Below, piece after piece: positions 31,115-37,645 of a stretch of DNA of 42,863 nt. The notes beneath the pieces are model-generated. The model was not told the origin of the DNA, did no database searches, and saw only the letters and a list, made by a program, of their open reading frames with translations. The stretch comes from Candidatus Kaiserbacteria bacterium RIFCSPLOWO2_01_FULL_50_24 (GTDB lineage Bacteria > Patescibacteriota > Minisyncoccia > Phycocordibacterales > UBA2100). How positions within the stretch are numbered: the first letter of the stretch is position 1; every line of letters starts with the position of its first letter. Location of the stretch: the NCBI GenBank assembly GCA_001783335.1, contig MFLU01000017.1:1-42863 (forward strand), read 5' to 3'. A program made the translations under genes and the position numbers.

Positions 31115-31690
31115 ATGTGGGTAATCGTCGGTCTCGGCAATCCTGATGCAAAATACGAGGGCACACGGCACAACACCGGGCGTGATGCCGTGCGTTTTTT
31201 TGGCTCAAAGACTGGATTTACCGACTGGCGTAAAAATACCAAGGCAGTGGCGCTCGTGGCCGGAGACAAGAAAGTCACGCTCCTTCTACCCGATACATAT
31301 ATGAATAAGTCGGGCAACGCCGTTGCCAAATTTGTGAAAAGTGTCAAAGCCGCAGAACGGCTCGTAGTGGTGCATGACGACCTTGACCTCCCGCTCGGCA
31401 CAATAAAGATATCTTTTGGCCGTGGCAGTGGCGGGCACAAGGGAGCGGAATCAATCATGCGTGCAGTCAAGACGAAGAAATTTGTGCGCGTGCGCGTCGG
31501 CGTTTCTCCGGCGAATGCTTCCGGGAAAATTAAAAAACCGCAGGGAGAAGAAAGAGTGGACACATTCATCCTCTCCAAATTCAAACCAACAGAACAGGAG
31601 CAACTAAAAAAAGTTTTTACGCGTACCGCGGATGCACTTGACACACTCGTGAAAGACGGGCGCGAGAAGGCGATGAATGTTTTTAATTAG
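31115..31690 (+). CDS. pth: Peptidyl-tRNA hydrolase
   Basis: 191 residues. 'WVIVGLGNPDAKYEGTRHNT' contains the catalytic histidine, and 'LLLPDTYMNKSG', 'VVVHDDLDLPLGTIKIS' and 'GRGSGGHKGAESI' are all canonical. The enzyme frees tRNA from stalled peptidyl-tRNA. The length is normal. It is divergent from lepB across dispersed repeat C. Confidence 0.96.
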   Translation: MWVIVGLGNPDAKYEGTRHNTGRDAVRFFGSKTGFTDWRKNTKAVALVAGDKKVTLLLPDTYMNKSGNAVAKFVKSVKAAERLVVVHDDLDLPLGTIKISFGRGSGGHKGAESIMRAVKTKKFVRVRVGVSPANASGKIKKPQGEERVDTFILSKFKPTEQEQLKKVFTRTADALDTLVKDGREKAMNVFN

Positions 31691-31759
31691 CTGTGAGCTG
31701 CAAGGAAACGCCGAGTAGATAGCTGTGAGTTGCAAAGAAATCCTTGCACCTCGCACTTT

Positions 31760-31784
31760 CACGGCAAGGCGAGGCCTTGCCGTG
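31760..31784. repeat. CGGCAAGGC palindrome, intergenic copy
   Basis: CACGGCAAGGC - gag - GCCTTGCCGTG, 11-bp arms. Same core as the intragenic copy at 5018-5038. Confidence 0.9.
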
Positions 31785-31857
31785 ACTCAATTTTGATCTA
31801 TTGCGGAACTTACTTTTCTTTTTTCAAGACACGTGGTAGGGTGGCGGTAGTAAAATT

Positions 31858-31911
31858 ATGGGAGGAATATACGAAGGAATCCCTCGTCCAGAGGGTGGTA
31901 AGAAGTGGTAA
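31858..31911 (+). CDS. Possible 17-residue small protein
   Basis: ATG to TAA encoding MGGIYEGIPRPEGGKKW, followed 8 nt later by a strong terminator. TAAAAT lies one base before the ATG, so transcription would start inside the frame unless another -10 is used. It may be a leader peptide, a small protein or a chance frame in a small RNA. I do not recognise it. Confidence 0.3.
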   Translation: MGGIYEGIPRPEGGKKW

Positions 31912-31918
31912 CGGCAAA

Positions 31919-31954
31919 CGGCGCCCTCCAGAGGAGGGCGCCGTAATCTTTTTG
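31919..31954 (+). terminator. Terminator on the plus strand
   Basis: CGGCGCCCTCC-aga-GGAGGGCGCCG followed by TAATCTTTTTG. The T-run is on the plus strand, so it ends a plus-strand transcript (pth or the small frame), although the stem could also slow the converging S1 transcript. Confidence 0.8.
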
Positions 31955-31979
31955 CTCCCCACTGACAACTCTCCACTGA

Positions 31980-33104
31980 CTAGTTTACAGGTTTCAGCGT
32001 CATGCGCCTCTCCTTTGCCTCGAAGAAAGTAATCGTGAACGGATACACCTTACCGAGCTCAAGCTTGGCGCGCAGTTCCTCTTCATTTGCAAATTCAGAC
32101 ACATGCACCAACCCTGCCACGCCTTCTTCCACCGAGGCAAGCGCGCCATATTTATTGTACTTAATAACCACCGCATTTACCTGCTGGTCCTTTATGTACT
32201 TTCCAGCCGCCACCTTCCACGGATCGTCGGCGAGCGCTTTTATGGAAAGCGATACTTTATCGTCCTTTATGTCTATAACTTTCACCTTTACCGAGTCGCC
32301 TACTTTGTAGCGGGTCTTGGGATTTTCAACGAGCGCCCAATCCATTTCAGAAATGTGCACCAGCCCTTCAAGACCATCTTCCAGCTTTACGAATACGCCA
32401 AACTCCGTGGTGCCAGTCACCACGCCCCCAACCACATCGCCCACGCGATACTTTTCCACGAGAGACGCGCGCTCGGAAGTGCCGGCGCCTTTTTCTGAAA
32501 AGATGAGTTTCTGCTCTTTCGGATTAGCCGTGATAATCATTACTTCCAATTTTTCTCCGACAAGTTTCTTCAGTTCAGCGAAAATTTTATCTTTGTCTCC
32601 ATCGGGAACGCGCGGATAGTGAACAGGAGAAAGTTGGGATGCGGGAAGAAATCCTATCAAACCATTCCAGTGGATAATAAGGCCGCCCTTGTTCGCTTCC
32701 GCAACGGGCAATGCGAGAGTCGTCTTTTGAGTCATTGCCGTTTCCGCTTCATTCCAAATGAGCGCGGCGCGCGCCTCGCGGAGCGATAGCTCTATGTAGC
32801 CATCCTCGTTCTCGGCGGAGACTACCTTTGCGGCGACGATGTCGCCGATGTGCACGTTCTTCAGAGTCTCGCGCGCCGAAAGGTATTCGCGCCCATAAAT
32901 AATGCCTGTGCCAAACGGATGAATATCTATAAAAACGCGTGCGCGACCAATCGCGACCACGGGCCCCTCCACCACATCATCTACCGCCGGCTTTTTCACT
33001 GCGGTGCGCAAAAGCTCCGCCATCGGACCAGCGGGAACATTTTCATGCTCGTCCTCCCTCACATCTTCAGCGGGTACATTCTTTTCCTCTGTATCAACAG
33101 TCAT
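31980..33104 (-). CDS. rpsA: Ribosomal protein S1-like, four S1 domains
   Basis: 374 residues from the ATG at 33104 (MTVDTEEKNVPAED); a longer frame to 33230 starts in unrelated sequence. After an acidic N-terminus come four OB-fold S1 repeats. The third is the most typical ('VGDVVGGVVTGTTEFGVFVK... GLEGLVHISEMDW', 'YKVGDSVKVKVIDIKDDKVSLSIKAL'). The fourth ends 'FEAKERRMTLKPVN'. S1 binds mRNA on the 30S subunit. With six repeats, E. coli S1 is longer; four is usual for this lineage and for Gram-positive relatives. In a genome with many leaderless genes its role in mRNA capture may be limited. Confidence 0.92.
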   Translation of the reverse strand: MTVDTEEKNVPAEDVREDEHENVPAGPMAELLRTAVKKPAVDDVVEGPVVAIGRARVFIDIHPFGTGIIYGREYLSARETLKNVHIGDIVAAKVVSAENEDGYIELSLREARAALIWNEAETAMTQKTTLALPVAEANKGGLIIHWNGLIGFLPASQLSPVHYPRVPDGDKDKIFAELKKLVGEKLEVMIITANPKEQKLIFSEKGAGTSERASLVEKYRVGDVVGGVVTGTTEFGVFVKLEDGLEGLVHISEMDWALVENPKTRYKVGDSVKVKVIDIKDDKVSLSIKALADDPWKVAAGKYIKDQQVNAVVIKYNKYGALASVEEGVAGLVHVSEFANEEELRAKLELGKVYPFTITFFEAKERRMTLKPVN

Positions 33105-33238
33105 GGGTTTATAGAGTGCGCGGCTTCTCCCTTTCATGCAACCGTCCCTTTGAGGAAAGAGGAGGATTAGTCCGCACACTGCACTATTAAGTTGTGGTGA
33201 GAGCATACACAACGAAAAGTCAAAAGTCAAATTTAAAA

Positions 33239-33263
33239 ATCCTAGAGGCGTCGCCTCTAGGAT
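33239..33263. repeat. Short palindrome
   Basis: ATCCTAGAGGCG - t - CGCCTCTAGGAT, 12-bp arms, in the spacer upstream of the S1 gene. It is followed by T-rich sequence on the plus strand. Confidence 0.75.
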
Positions 33264-33274
33264 TTTATCAGATT

Positions 33275-33311
33275 TTTAAAAGTAAAGAGCCCCGCGCGAA
33301 ACGCGCGGGGC
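33275..33311 (-). terminator. Terminator of the 33.3-kb small gene
   Basis: GCCCCGCGCG-ttt-CGCGCGGGGC on the minus strand, then TCTTTACTTTT. Confidence 0.85.
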
Positions 33312-33323
33312 ATATCAAGAGAA

Positions 33324-33662
33324 TTATCTATCACACGAAGACAACTTCCAGAAGGAGCTACATATTTCCAAAATTAATTTACCGTTTTCAATCCGGTACT
33401 CCTGCCAGGCTTCAACGTACGCCCATGACTCCCCAGCTCCTTCGAAGGTGAGGCGCACCGTATTTTCGTTCGGGTAGGTTATATTCACCGTCTGTTCTTT
33501 GGTGAATGTGCCAGTGGTCGTGAAATATGTGAGGGTAAGTGTGCCACCAGTGGTGACACCCTCGGCATCTCGCACCATCACAAACAACCCCTCAACCGCA
33601 TTATCCTTGAACTTGTAGCACCCCGGACCTAAAGAATAGCATATATCCTTGAGCTCTGGCAA
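33324..33662 (-). CDS. Small protein of unknown function, possibly 5'-truncated
   Basis: 112 residues from a TTG start at 33662; no ATG or GTG is available near the beginning. The predicted product is beta-rich ('GGTLTLTYFTTTGTFTKEQT', 'NTVRLTFEGAGESWAYVEAW') with four cysteines, including two near the N-terminus and two near the C-terminus (ICSSFWKLSSCDR), which suggests an exported domain. No signal peptide is present. In frame upstream, a readable stretch (TEHRETKPPAFII) ends at a stop next to the 25-bp inverted repeat at 33693-33779, so the original 5' end may have been lost. A terminator follows the gene. Confidence 0.5.
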   Translation of the reverse strand: MPELKDICYSLGPGCYKFKDNAVEGLFVMVRDAEGVTTGGTLTLTYFTTTGTFTKEQTVNITYPNENTVRLTFEGAGESWAYVEAWQEYRIENGKLILEICSSFWKLSSCDR

Positions 33663-33692
33663 GATTATGAACGCGGGTGGTTTTGTCTCTCG

Positions 33693-33779
33693 ATGTTCGG
33701 TTTACGAAACCAAACATATCATAATATGTAGATGATGGTTGTGTTGTCATCCAAATGTTTGGTTTCGTAAACCGAACAT
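33693..33779. repeat. 25-bp inverted repeat
   Basis: ATGTTCGGTTTACGAAACCA... (33693-33717) recurs as its exact complement at 33755-33779, with a 37-nt spacer. It stands between two divergent genes. Confidence 0.95.
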
Positions 33780-33803
33780 TGATGACAAGGGGGGCAGAAA
33801 ATG

Positions 33804-33809
33804 TATACT
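33804..33809 (+). promoter_or_regulatory. -10 box, leaderless start
   Basis: TATACT ending 7 nt before the ATG at 33817. Confidence 0.6.
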
Positions 33810-33816
33810 ATGTAGA

Positions 33817-34437
33817 ATGATTCTCACGTATCATGGAGGAGCGTGCATTCGGGCGCAGGCTGGAGACACAACGCTTGTGTTAGGACCGGTATCTAAAAAA
33901 TCCTCGGACTACAAGCCGACCAACTTCGGCGCGGATGTCGCTTGCGTTCCCCTTAACCATCCGGACATGAACGGCGTAGAGGAGGCGGCGCGCGGCGAAA
34001 AAATACCGTTTCTTATTTTCGGCCCTGGTGAGTATGAGGTACGGGGTATGACCATTGCGGGGTTCGGTTCTGTTTCAAAGTGGGACGGGGATGGGCGTAT
34101 CAACACTATATATACCGTTTCTTTTGACGGACTGTCTATTCTTTATCTTGGCGCACAAGGCACTGCCGAATTGCCCAAAGACGTGCTTGAGATGGACGAG
34201 CCGGATGTTCTTATTATTCCGGTTGGAGGAAAGGGAACTCTGACACCCGCCGAAGCGCACAAGGTGTCGGTAAACTTGGAGGCAAAAATAGTTATTCCGA
34301 TTTTATATGATGAAAAAACGCTGAAGCAGTTTCTCAAAGAAGCCGGCTCTGAAACGATTAAGCCGGTGGAGAGACTGACAATTAAACTGAAGGATGTTGC
34401 GGGAAAAGAGAACGAAGTAGTTGTACTGGGGGTATAA
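33817..34437 (+). CDS. MBL-fold metal-dependent hydrolase (UlaG-like)
   Basis: 206 residues. 'MILTYHGGACIRAQAGDTTLVLGPVSKKS' is the typical start of the UlaG/COG2220 branch of the metallo-beta-lactamase superfamily. 'VPLNHPDMNGVEE', 'FLIFGPGEYEVRG', 'GLSILYLGAQGTAELPKDVL' and 'EPDVLIIPVGGKGTLTPAEA' follow. The THxHxDH metal motif appears weakened (NHPDMNG), so activity is uncertain. I start at 33817 because of the -10 box 7 nt upstream; the longer frame runs through the inverted repeat. The stop codon overlaps the -10 box of the next gene. Confidence 0.85.
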   Translation: MILTYHGGACIRAQAGDTTLVLGPVSKKSSDYKPTNFGADVACVPLNHPDMNGVEEAARGEKIPFLIFGPGEYEVRGMTIAGFGSVSKWDGDGRINTIYTVSFDGLSILYLGAQGTAELPKDVLEMDEPDVLIIPVGGKGTLTPAEAHKVSVNLEAKIVIPILYDEKTLKQFLKEAGSETIKPVERLTIKLKDVAGKENEVVVLGV

Positions 34438-34438
34438 T
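34433..34438 (+). promoter_or_regulatory. -10 box overlapping a stop codon
   Basis: TATAAT ending 7 nt before the ATG at 34446. Its TAA is the stop codon of the MBL-fold gene. Confidence 0.65.
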
Positions 34439-34445
34439 TGAGTAC

Positions 34446-34805
34446 ATGACGACAGAGGAACTCGGACAGAAAAAGCCTCTCGTGGGACGTTCTACGGACG
34501 AGAAAACCGCCGTAGCTGGCGGAATTGCAGCTGCGATAGTCATCATTCTTTTTGTCGGATGGGCTCTCTTTTTCTTTAAGAAGGTACAGCGTGGTGCTAT
34601 AACACCAACATTTGATAATGCCGCGCAAGGTCAATTTAATTTTGATTCTGTGCGGAAGGCGCAAGATGAGCTTAGTAAAACGTACCGAACAGTAACTGAT
34701 GAATTCCGCACAGTGCGAGAAGGGGTGGGCGGCACATTTGAGATGCAGATGCAAGAAACCGTGCCACAAGGGGGTGTTGAAGATGTTTTTGATACCGTAG
34801 AGTGA
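34446..34805 (+). CDS. Single-pass membrane protein of unknown function
   Basis: 119 residues: a short hydrophilic N-terminus, one membrane helix ('AVAGGIAAAIVIILFVGWALFFF', about 22-44), then an extracytoplasmic helical tail ('FDSVRKAQDELSKTYRTVTDEFRTVREG') that could form a coiled coil, ending acidic. It lies just upstream of ftsZ on the same strand, so a division-related role is conceivable but not shown by the sequence. Confidence 0.65.
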   Translation: MTTEELGQKKPLVGRSTDEKTAVAGGIAAAIVIILFVGWALFFFKKVQRGAITPTFDNAAQGQFNFDSVRKAQDELSKTYRTVTDEFRTVREGVGGTFEMQMQETVPQGGVEDVFDTVE

Positions 34806-34851
34806 TGCCCCGGAGCCCATTGCTCGCATCGCACGATAAAAAGTATATTCC

Positions 34852-34909
34852 ACTGCGGCAAAGCCTACGGCAAGGCGAGGCCTTGCCGTAGGCCGGGCCT
34901 TGCCGCAGT
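34852..34909. repeat. Nested CGGCAAGGC palindrome
   Basis: The inner palindrome CCTACGGCAAGGC - gag - complement (34864-34892) sits inside outer arms ACTGCGGCAA / TTGCCGCAGT (34852-34861 and 34900-34909). It shares its core with 5018-5038 and 31760-31784. The flanking pair is TA..TA here where the 31760 copy has CA..TG, a compensating change. Confidence 0.9.
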
Positions 34910-35004
34910 TGGTAACAGGTCTATTTCCCCGCTCGAGAAAACACAACTACAACGTGTAAAAGTCAAGCTTGTATCACACGTGAGGGTGGTATGATGTCAA
35001 CAAT

Positions 35005-36195
35005 ATGACTAAGCAGGTGAAGCCGGATGTTGAGTCGTTTGCGCGAATACGCGTGGTGGGCGTTGGCGGCTCCGGCGGGAACGCCATCAATCACATGGTC
35101 GCTTCAAGTATCCAGGGCGTTGACTTCATCGCCGTTAATACCGATGCGCAAGACCTCCATAAGTCAAAGGCAAAAAAGAAAATTCACGTTGGGAAAACTC
35201 TGACGCGCGGACTGGGAACCGGCATGAATCCGGAACTCGGCAAGCAGGCGGCAGAAGAGACACGTGAAGAAATTCAGGATGCGTTGAAAGGAAGCGACAT
35301 GGTATTCGTCACCTGCGGCATGGGAGGCGGCACGGGGACGGGCGCGGCACCAGTCGTCGCAAAGATCGCGCGTGACCTGGGTGCCTTAACGGTAGGCGTT
35401 GTCACAAAGCCATTCGGCTTTGAGGGGCAACAACGGCTTCGCCTCGCAGAGCAAGGAATTGCGGAACTGCGGAAAGCAGTGGACGCCGTCATCATCATCC
35501 CGAACGATAAATTGCTTGCTATCGTCTCGCGCGAAACGGGCATCAAAAACGCATTTGCAATGTGTGACGACATTTTGAAACAAGCAGTGGAGGGAATTTC
35601 AGACCTCATCACGCAAACCGGCATCATCAACGTGGACTTCGCTGACGTGCGCTCTGTCATGGAAAACGCAGGAAGTGCCCTTATGGGCATCGGCACAGCA
35701 ACTGGCGACAAACGAGCCGAAGTCGCAGCAAAAGCCGCCATTAGCTCGCCGCTTCTTGAGGTATCAATTACAGGCGCCAAGGGCGTACTCTTCTCTATCG
35801 CCGGTGGTGAAGACCTCGGAATGCTCGAGGTACAAGACGCTGCTTCGGTCATCACCGAGGCCATTGATTCGGAAGCAAAGGTTATTTTTGGAGCTGTTAC
35901 CGACGACGCGCTGAAGAAAGGCGAGGTGCGCGTAACGGTCATCGCAACGGGTTTCCCGGAATCCACTCGTTCTTCCGTATTTCAAACAGCCCAGCGCATA
36001 GCCGCACGTAAAGAACAGGAGGCGGCTCCAGCACCAATGCGCGCGAGAGAAACAGGCAAAAAGACAGAGGAAAAGGTGGCAGAAAAAGGTAGACTGGAAA
36101 AAGATGCGGTGTCGCAAAATGATGTTCCAAAAAACAAACAGAGCGAGGATGACGAGGTGTGGGGAGGACTGCCATCATTTCTAAGAAGGAAATGA
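35005..36195 (+). CDS. ftsZ: Cell division protein FtsZ
   Basis: 396 residues, a tubulin-like GTPase that forms the division ring. 'IRVVGVGGSGGNAINHMV', 'AVNTDAQDLHKSKA', the tubulin signature GMGGGTGTGAAPVVAKIA, the synergy loop 'INVDFADVRSVMENAGSALM', and a variable linker (about 335-380) rich in Lys/Glu. A conserved C-terminal peptide (DDEVWGGLPSFLRRK) binds FtsA. TATGAT lies 9 nt before the ATG, without a Shine-Dalgarno sequence. ftsA is present on the other strand at 26.6 kb. Confidence 0.97.
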   Translation: MTKQVKPDVESFARIRVVGVGGSGGNAINHMVASSIQGVDFIAVNTDAQDLHKSKAKKKIHVGKTLTRGLGTGMNPELGKQAAEETREEIQDALKGSDMVFVTCGMGGGTGTGAAPVVAKIARDLGALTVGVVTKPFGFEGQQRLRLAEQGIAELRKAVDAVIIIPNDKLLAIVSRETGIKNAFAMCDDILKQAVEGISDLITQTGIINVDFADVRSVMENAGSALMGIGTATGDKRAEVAAKAAISSPLLEVSITGAKGVLFSIAGGEDLGMLEVQDAASVITEAIDSEAKVIFGAVTDDALKKGEVRVTVIATGFPESTRSSVFQTAQRIAARKEQEAAPAPMRARETGKKTEEKVAEKGRLEKDAVSQNDVPKNKQSEDDEVWGGLPSFLRRK

Positions 36196-36196
36196 T

Positions 36197-36342
36197 GGAA
36201 ATCACAAATCACAAGCACCAAATTCCAAACAAATCCCAAATAACTAAAACTTAAAATTTCAAACGAATGCAGTTTGTTTTTGATTTTTGTAATTGGAATT
36301 TAGGTATTGTTTGTGATTTGTAATTTGTGCTTTGGAGCTTTA
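36197..36342. repeat. Dispersed quasi-palindromic repeat, copy D
   Basis: 'AATCACAAGCACCAAATTCC' on the left and 'GTTTGTGATTTGTAATTTGTGC' on the right, loosely complementary, filling the ftsZ-trxB spacer. Confidence 0.8.
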
Positions 36343-36355
36343 CAATTATTAAATC

Positions 36356-37333
36356 ATGTATGATTTAATAATTGTCGGCGGTGGTCCTGCGGGCGTCTCC
36401 GCGGGTGTATATGCCGCGCGTAAACGCCTGAAAACTGTTTTGATTGCGAAAGAGATCGGCGGACAAAGCGTTGTGTCTACGGAAATCCAAAACTGGATAG
36501 GGGTAGAGAAGATTGCCGGCGCCGACCTTGCAGTAGCATTTGAAAAACATCTGCGCGCGTACGCGAAAGACGTTGTGGCATTGAAAATCGGAAACACGGT
36601 AGAGCGCGTAGAGCGAGAAGACAACGGCTTCACCGTAACTACATCCACAGGCGAAAAATATCATACAAAAACGGTGCTTGTGGCAACGGGTGGCGATCGC
36701 CGTCGGCTTGCCATCCCCGGCGCAGACACCTTTGAGCACAAGGGAGTCACATACTGCGCCTCGTGCGATGGCCCCTTATTCGCCGGGCAAGACGTGGTTG
36801 TAGTAGGTGGCGGCAACGCCGGATTTGAGACGGCGGCACAGCTTCTTGCGTACGCAAAATCGGTAACGCTCGTTCATCGTGGAAGCGAATTCGCCAAAGC
36901 AGATGCGGCGACCGTTGCGTCGGTTCTCGCACATCCGAACATGCGCACCGCTCTGAACTCCGAACCCACAGAGGTGAGGGGTAACAAGTTTGTATCAAGC
37001 ATCGTGGTAAAAAATATAAAGAGTGGTGAAATAAAAGAAATTCCAACCGGTGGCGTGTTTGTGGAGATAGGCATGATACCGAACACAGATTTTGTGAAAG
37101 GTCTGGTGGGGTTGGACACATTCGGGCGCGTAATCACTAACCCAAAAAATCAACGGGCATCGTGTGGCGGCATCTGGGCGGCGGGAGATTGTACGGATGA
37201 ATTATACCATCAAAACAACATCGCCGCGGGCGATGGCGTGAAGGCGCTGGAGGACATTTATTTCTACGCACACAGAAACCAAACAAACACTAAAATTCCA
37301 AGCACCAAGCACCAAATTACAAACAATATCTAA
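36356..37333 (+). CDS. trxB: Thioredoxin reductase-like flavoprotein
   Basis: 325 residues. FAD motif 'IIVGGGPAGVSAGVYAARK', 'EIGGQSVVSTEIQNW', the redox-active CASC in 'VTYCASCDGPLFAGQ', the NADPH motif 'VVVVGGGNAGFETA', and the second FAD segment 'GGIWAAGDCTDELYHQNNIAAGDG'. It reduces thioredoxin or a similar disulfide partner with NADPH. The natural C-terminus should be near 'KALEDIYFYAHR'. The final 18 residues (NQTNTKIPSTKHQITNNI) are translated from the beginning of dispersed repeat E. TACAAT is 9 nt before the ATG. Confidence 0.93.
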   Translation: MYDLIIVGGGPAGVSAGVYAARKRLKTVLIAKEIGGQSVVSTEIQNWIGVEKIAGADLAVAFEKHLRAYAKDVVALKIGNTVERVEREDNGFTVTTSTGEKYHTKTVLVATGGDRRRLAIPGADTFEHKGVTYCASCDGPLFAGQDVVVVGGGNAGFETAAQLLAYAKSVTLVHRGSEFAKADAATVASVLAHPNMRTALNSEPTEVRGNKFVSSIVVKNIKSGEIKEIPTGGVFVEIGMIPNTDFVKGLVGLDTFGRVITNPKNQRASCGGIWAAGDCTDELYHQNNIAAGDGVKALEDIYFYAHRNQTNTKIPSTKHQITNNI

Positions 37334-37432
37334 ATTCTAATTATCAAATACAAAACCCGGTCAGTTTTGAATTTGTGATTTCGGTAATTTGAATTTATTT
37401 GGAATTTGGGATTTGTAATTTGTTATTTTTCT
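37281..37432. repeat. Dispersed quasi-palindromic repeat, copy E
   Basis: Begins inside the trxB reading frame ('AAACAAACACTAAAATTCCA') and continues to 'GGGATTTGTAATTTGTTATTTTTCT', the same ending as copy A. Followed by 'TTTTGTTTGTGCTTTGTG' units to about 37510. Confidence 0.85.
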
Positions 37433-37527
37433 TGAGCTGTCTGTGTTCTATGCTTTTGGTATGTTTGTGTTTTGTTTGTGCTTTGTGCAATTTGTTTGTG
37501 CTCTGTGTATGTCTTGTTTGGTCACAG

Positions 37528-37556
37528 ATTGCCTACGGCAATTTCACGGGGTATAC
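37528..37556 (+). promoter_or_regulatory. Recurrent hairpin-GGGTATAC module, copy 2
   Basis: ATTGCC-tac-GGCAAT then TTTCACGGGGTATAC. It is followed by CCTGTGAAA, so CACGGGGTATACCCTGTG is itself a palindrome. Confidence 0.6.
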
Positions 37557-37580
37557 CCTGTGAAAATTCTGTGAAGTAGA

Positions 37581-37610
37581 ATTGTCTGCGACAATTTCAT
37601 AGGGTATACT
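37581..37610 (+). promoter_or_regulatory. Recurrent hairpin-GGGTATAC module, copy 3 (purF promoter)
   Basis: ATTGTC-tgc-GACAAT then TTTCATAGGGTATACT. TATACT (37605-37610) is a good -10 box for purF, 36 bp before the ATG. The hairpin covaries with copy 2 (C-G to T-A). Confidence 0.65.
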
Positions 37611-37645
37611 CCACACAGAGTTCATTGACACCAGTGGAGGTGCCT

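Larger units (their letters stand above)
31691..31979. other. Spacer with repeat units, palindrome and a small ORF
   Basis: Begins with two 'AGCTGTGAGTTGCAA'-type units (31690-31740), then the CGGCAAGGC palindrome (31760-31784), then a 17-codon open frame followed by a terminator. Confidence 0.4.
37334..37645. other. Repeat- and promoter-bearing spacer before purF
   Basis: The first half is dispersed repeat E and TTTGTG-rich units. The second half holds two copies of the hairpin-GGGTATAC module. No gene is supported. Confidence 0.5.

Noticed and set aside
34143-34946. A 267-codon minus-strand frame opposite the MBL-fold and membrane protein genes
   Set aside because: It runs antisense through two supported genes and the CGGCAAGGC palindrome; its composition is not protein-like.
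8313-37432. Dispersed repeats as a possible CRISPR array
   Set aside because: Copies are kilobases apart, in both orientations, without regular spacers, and no cas gene is present.
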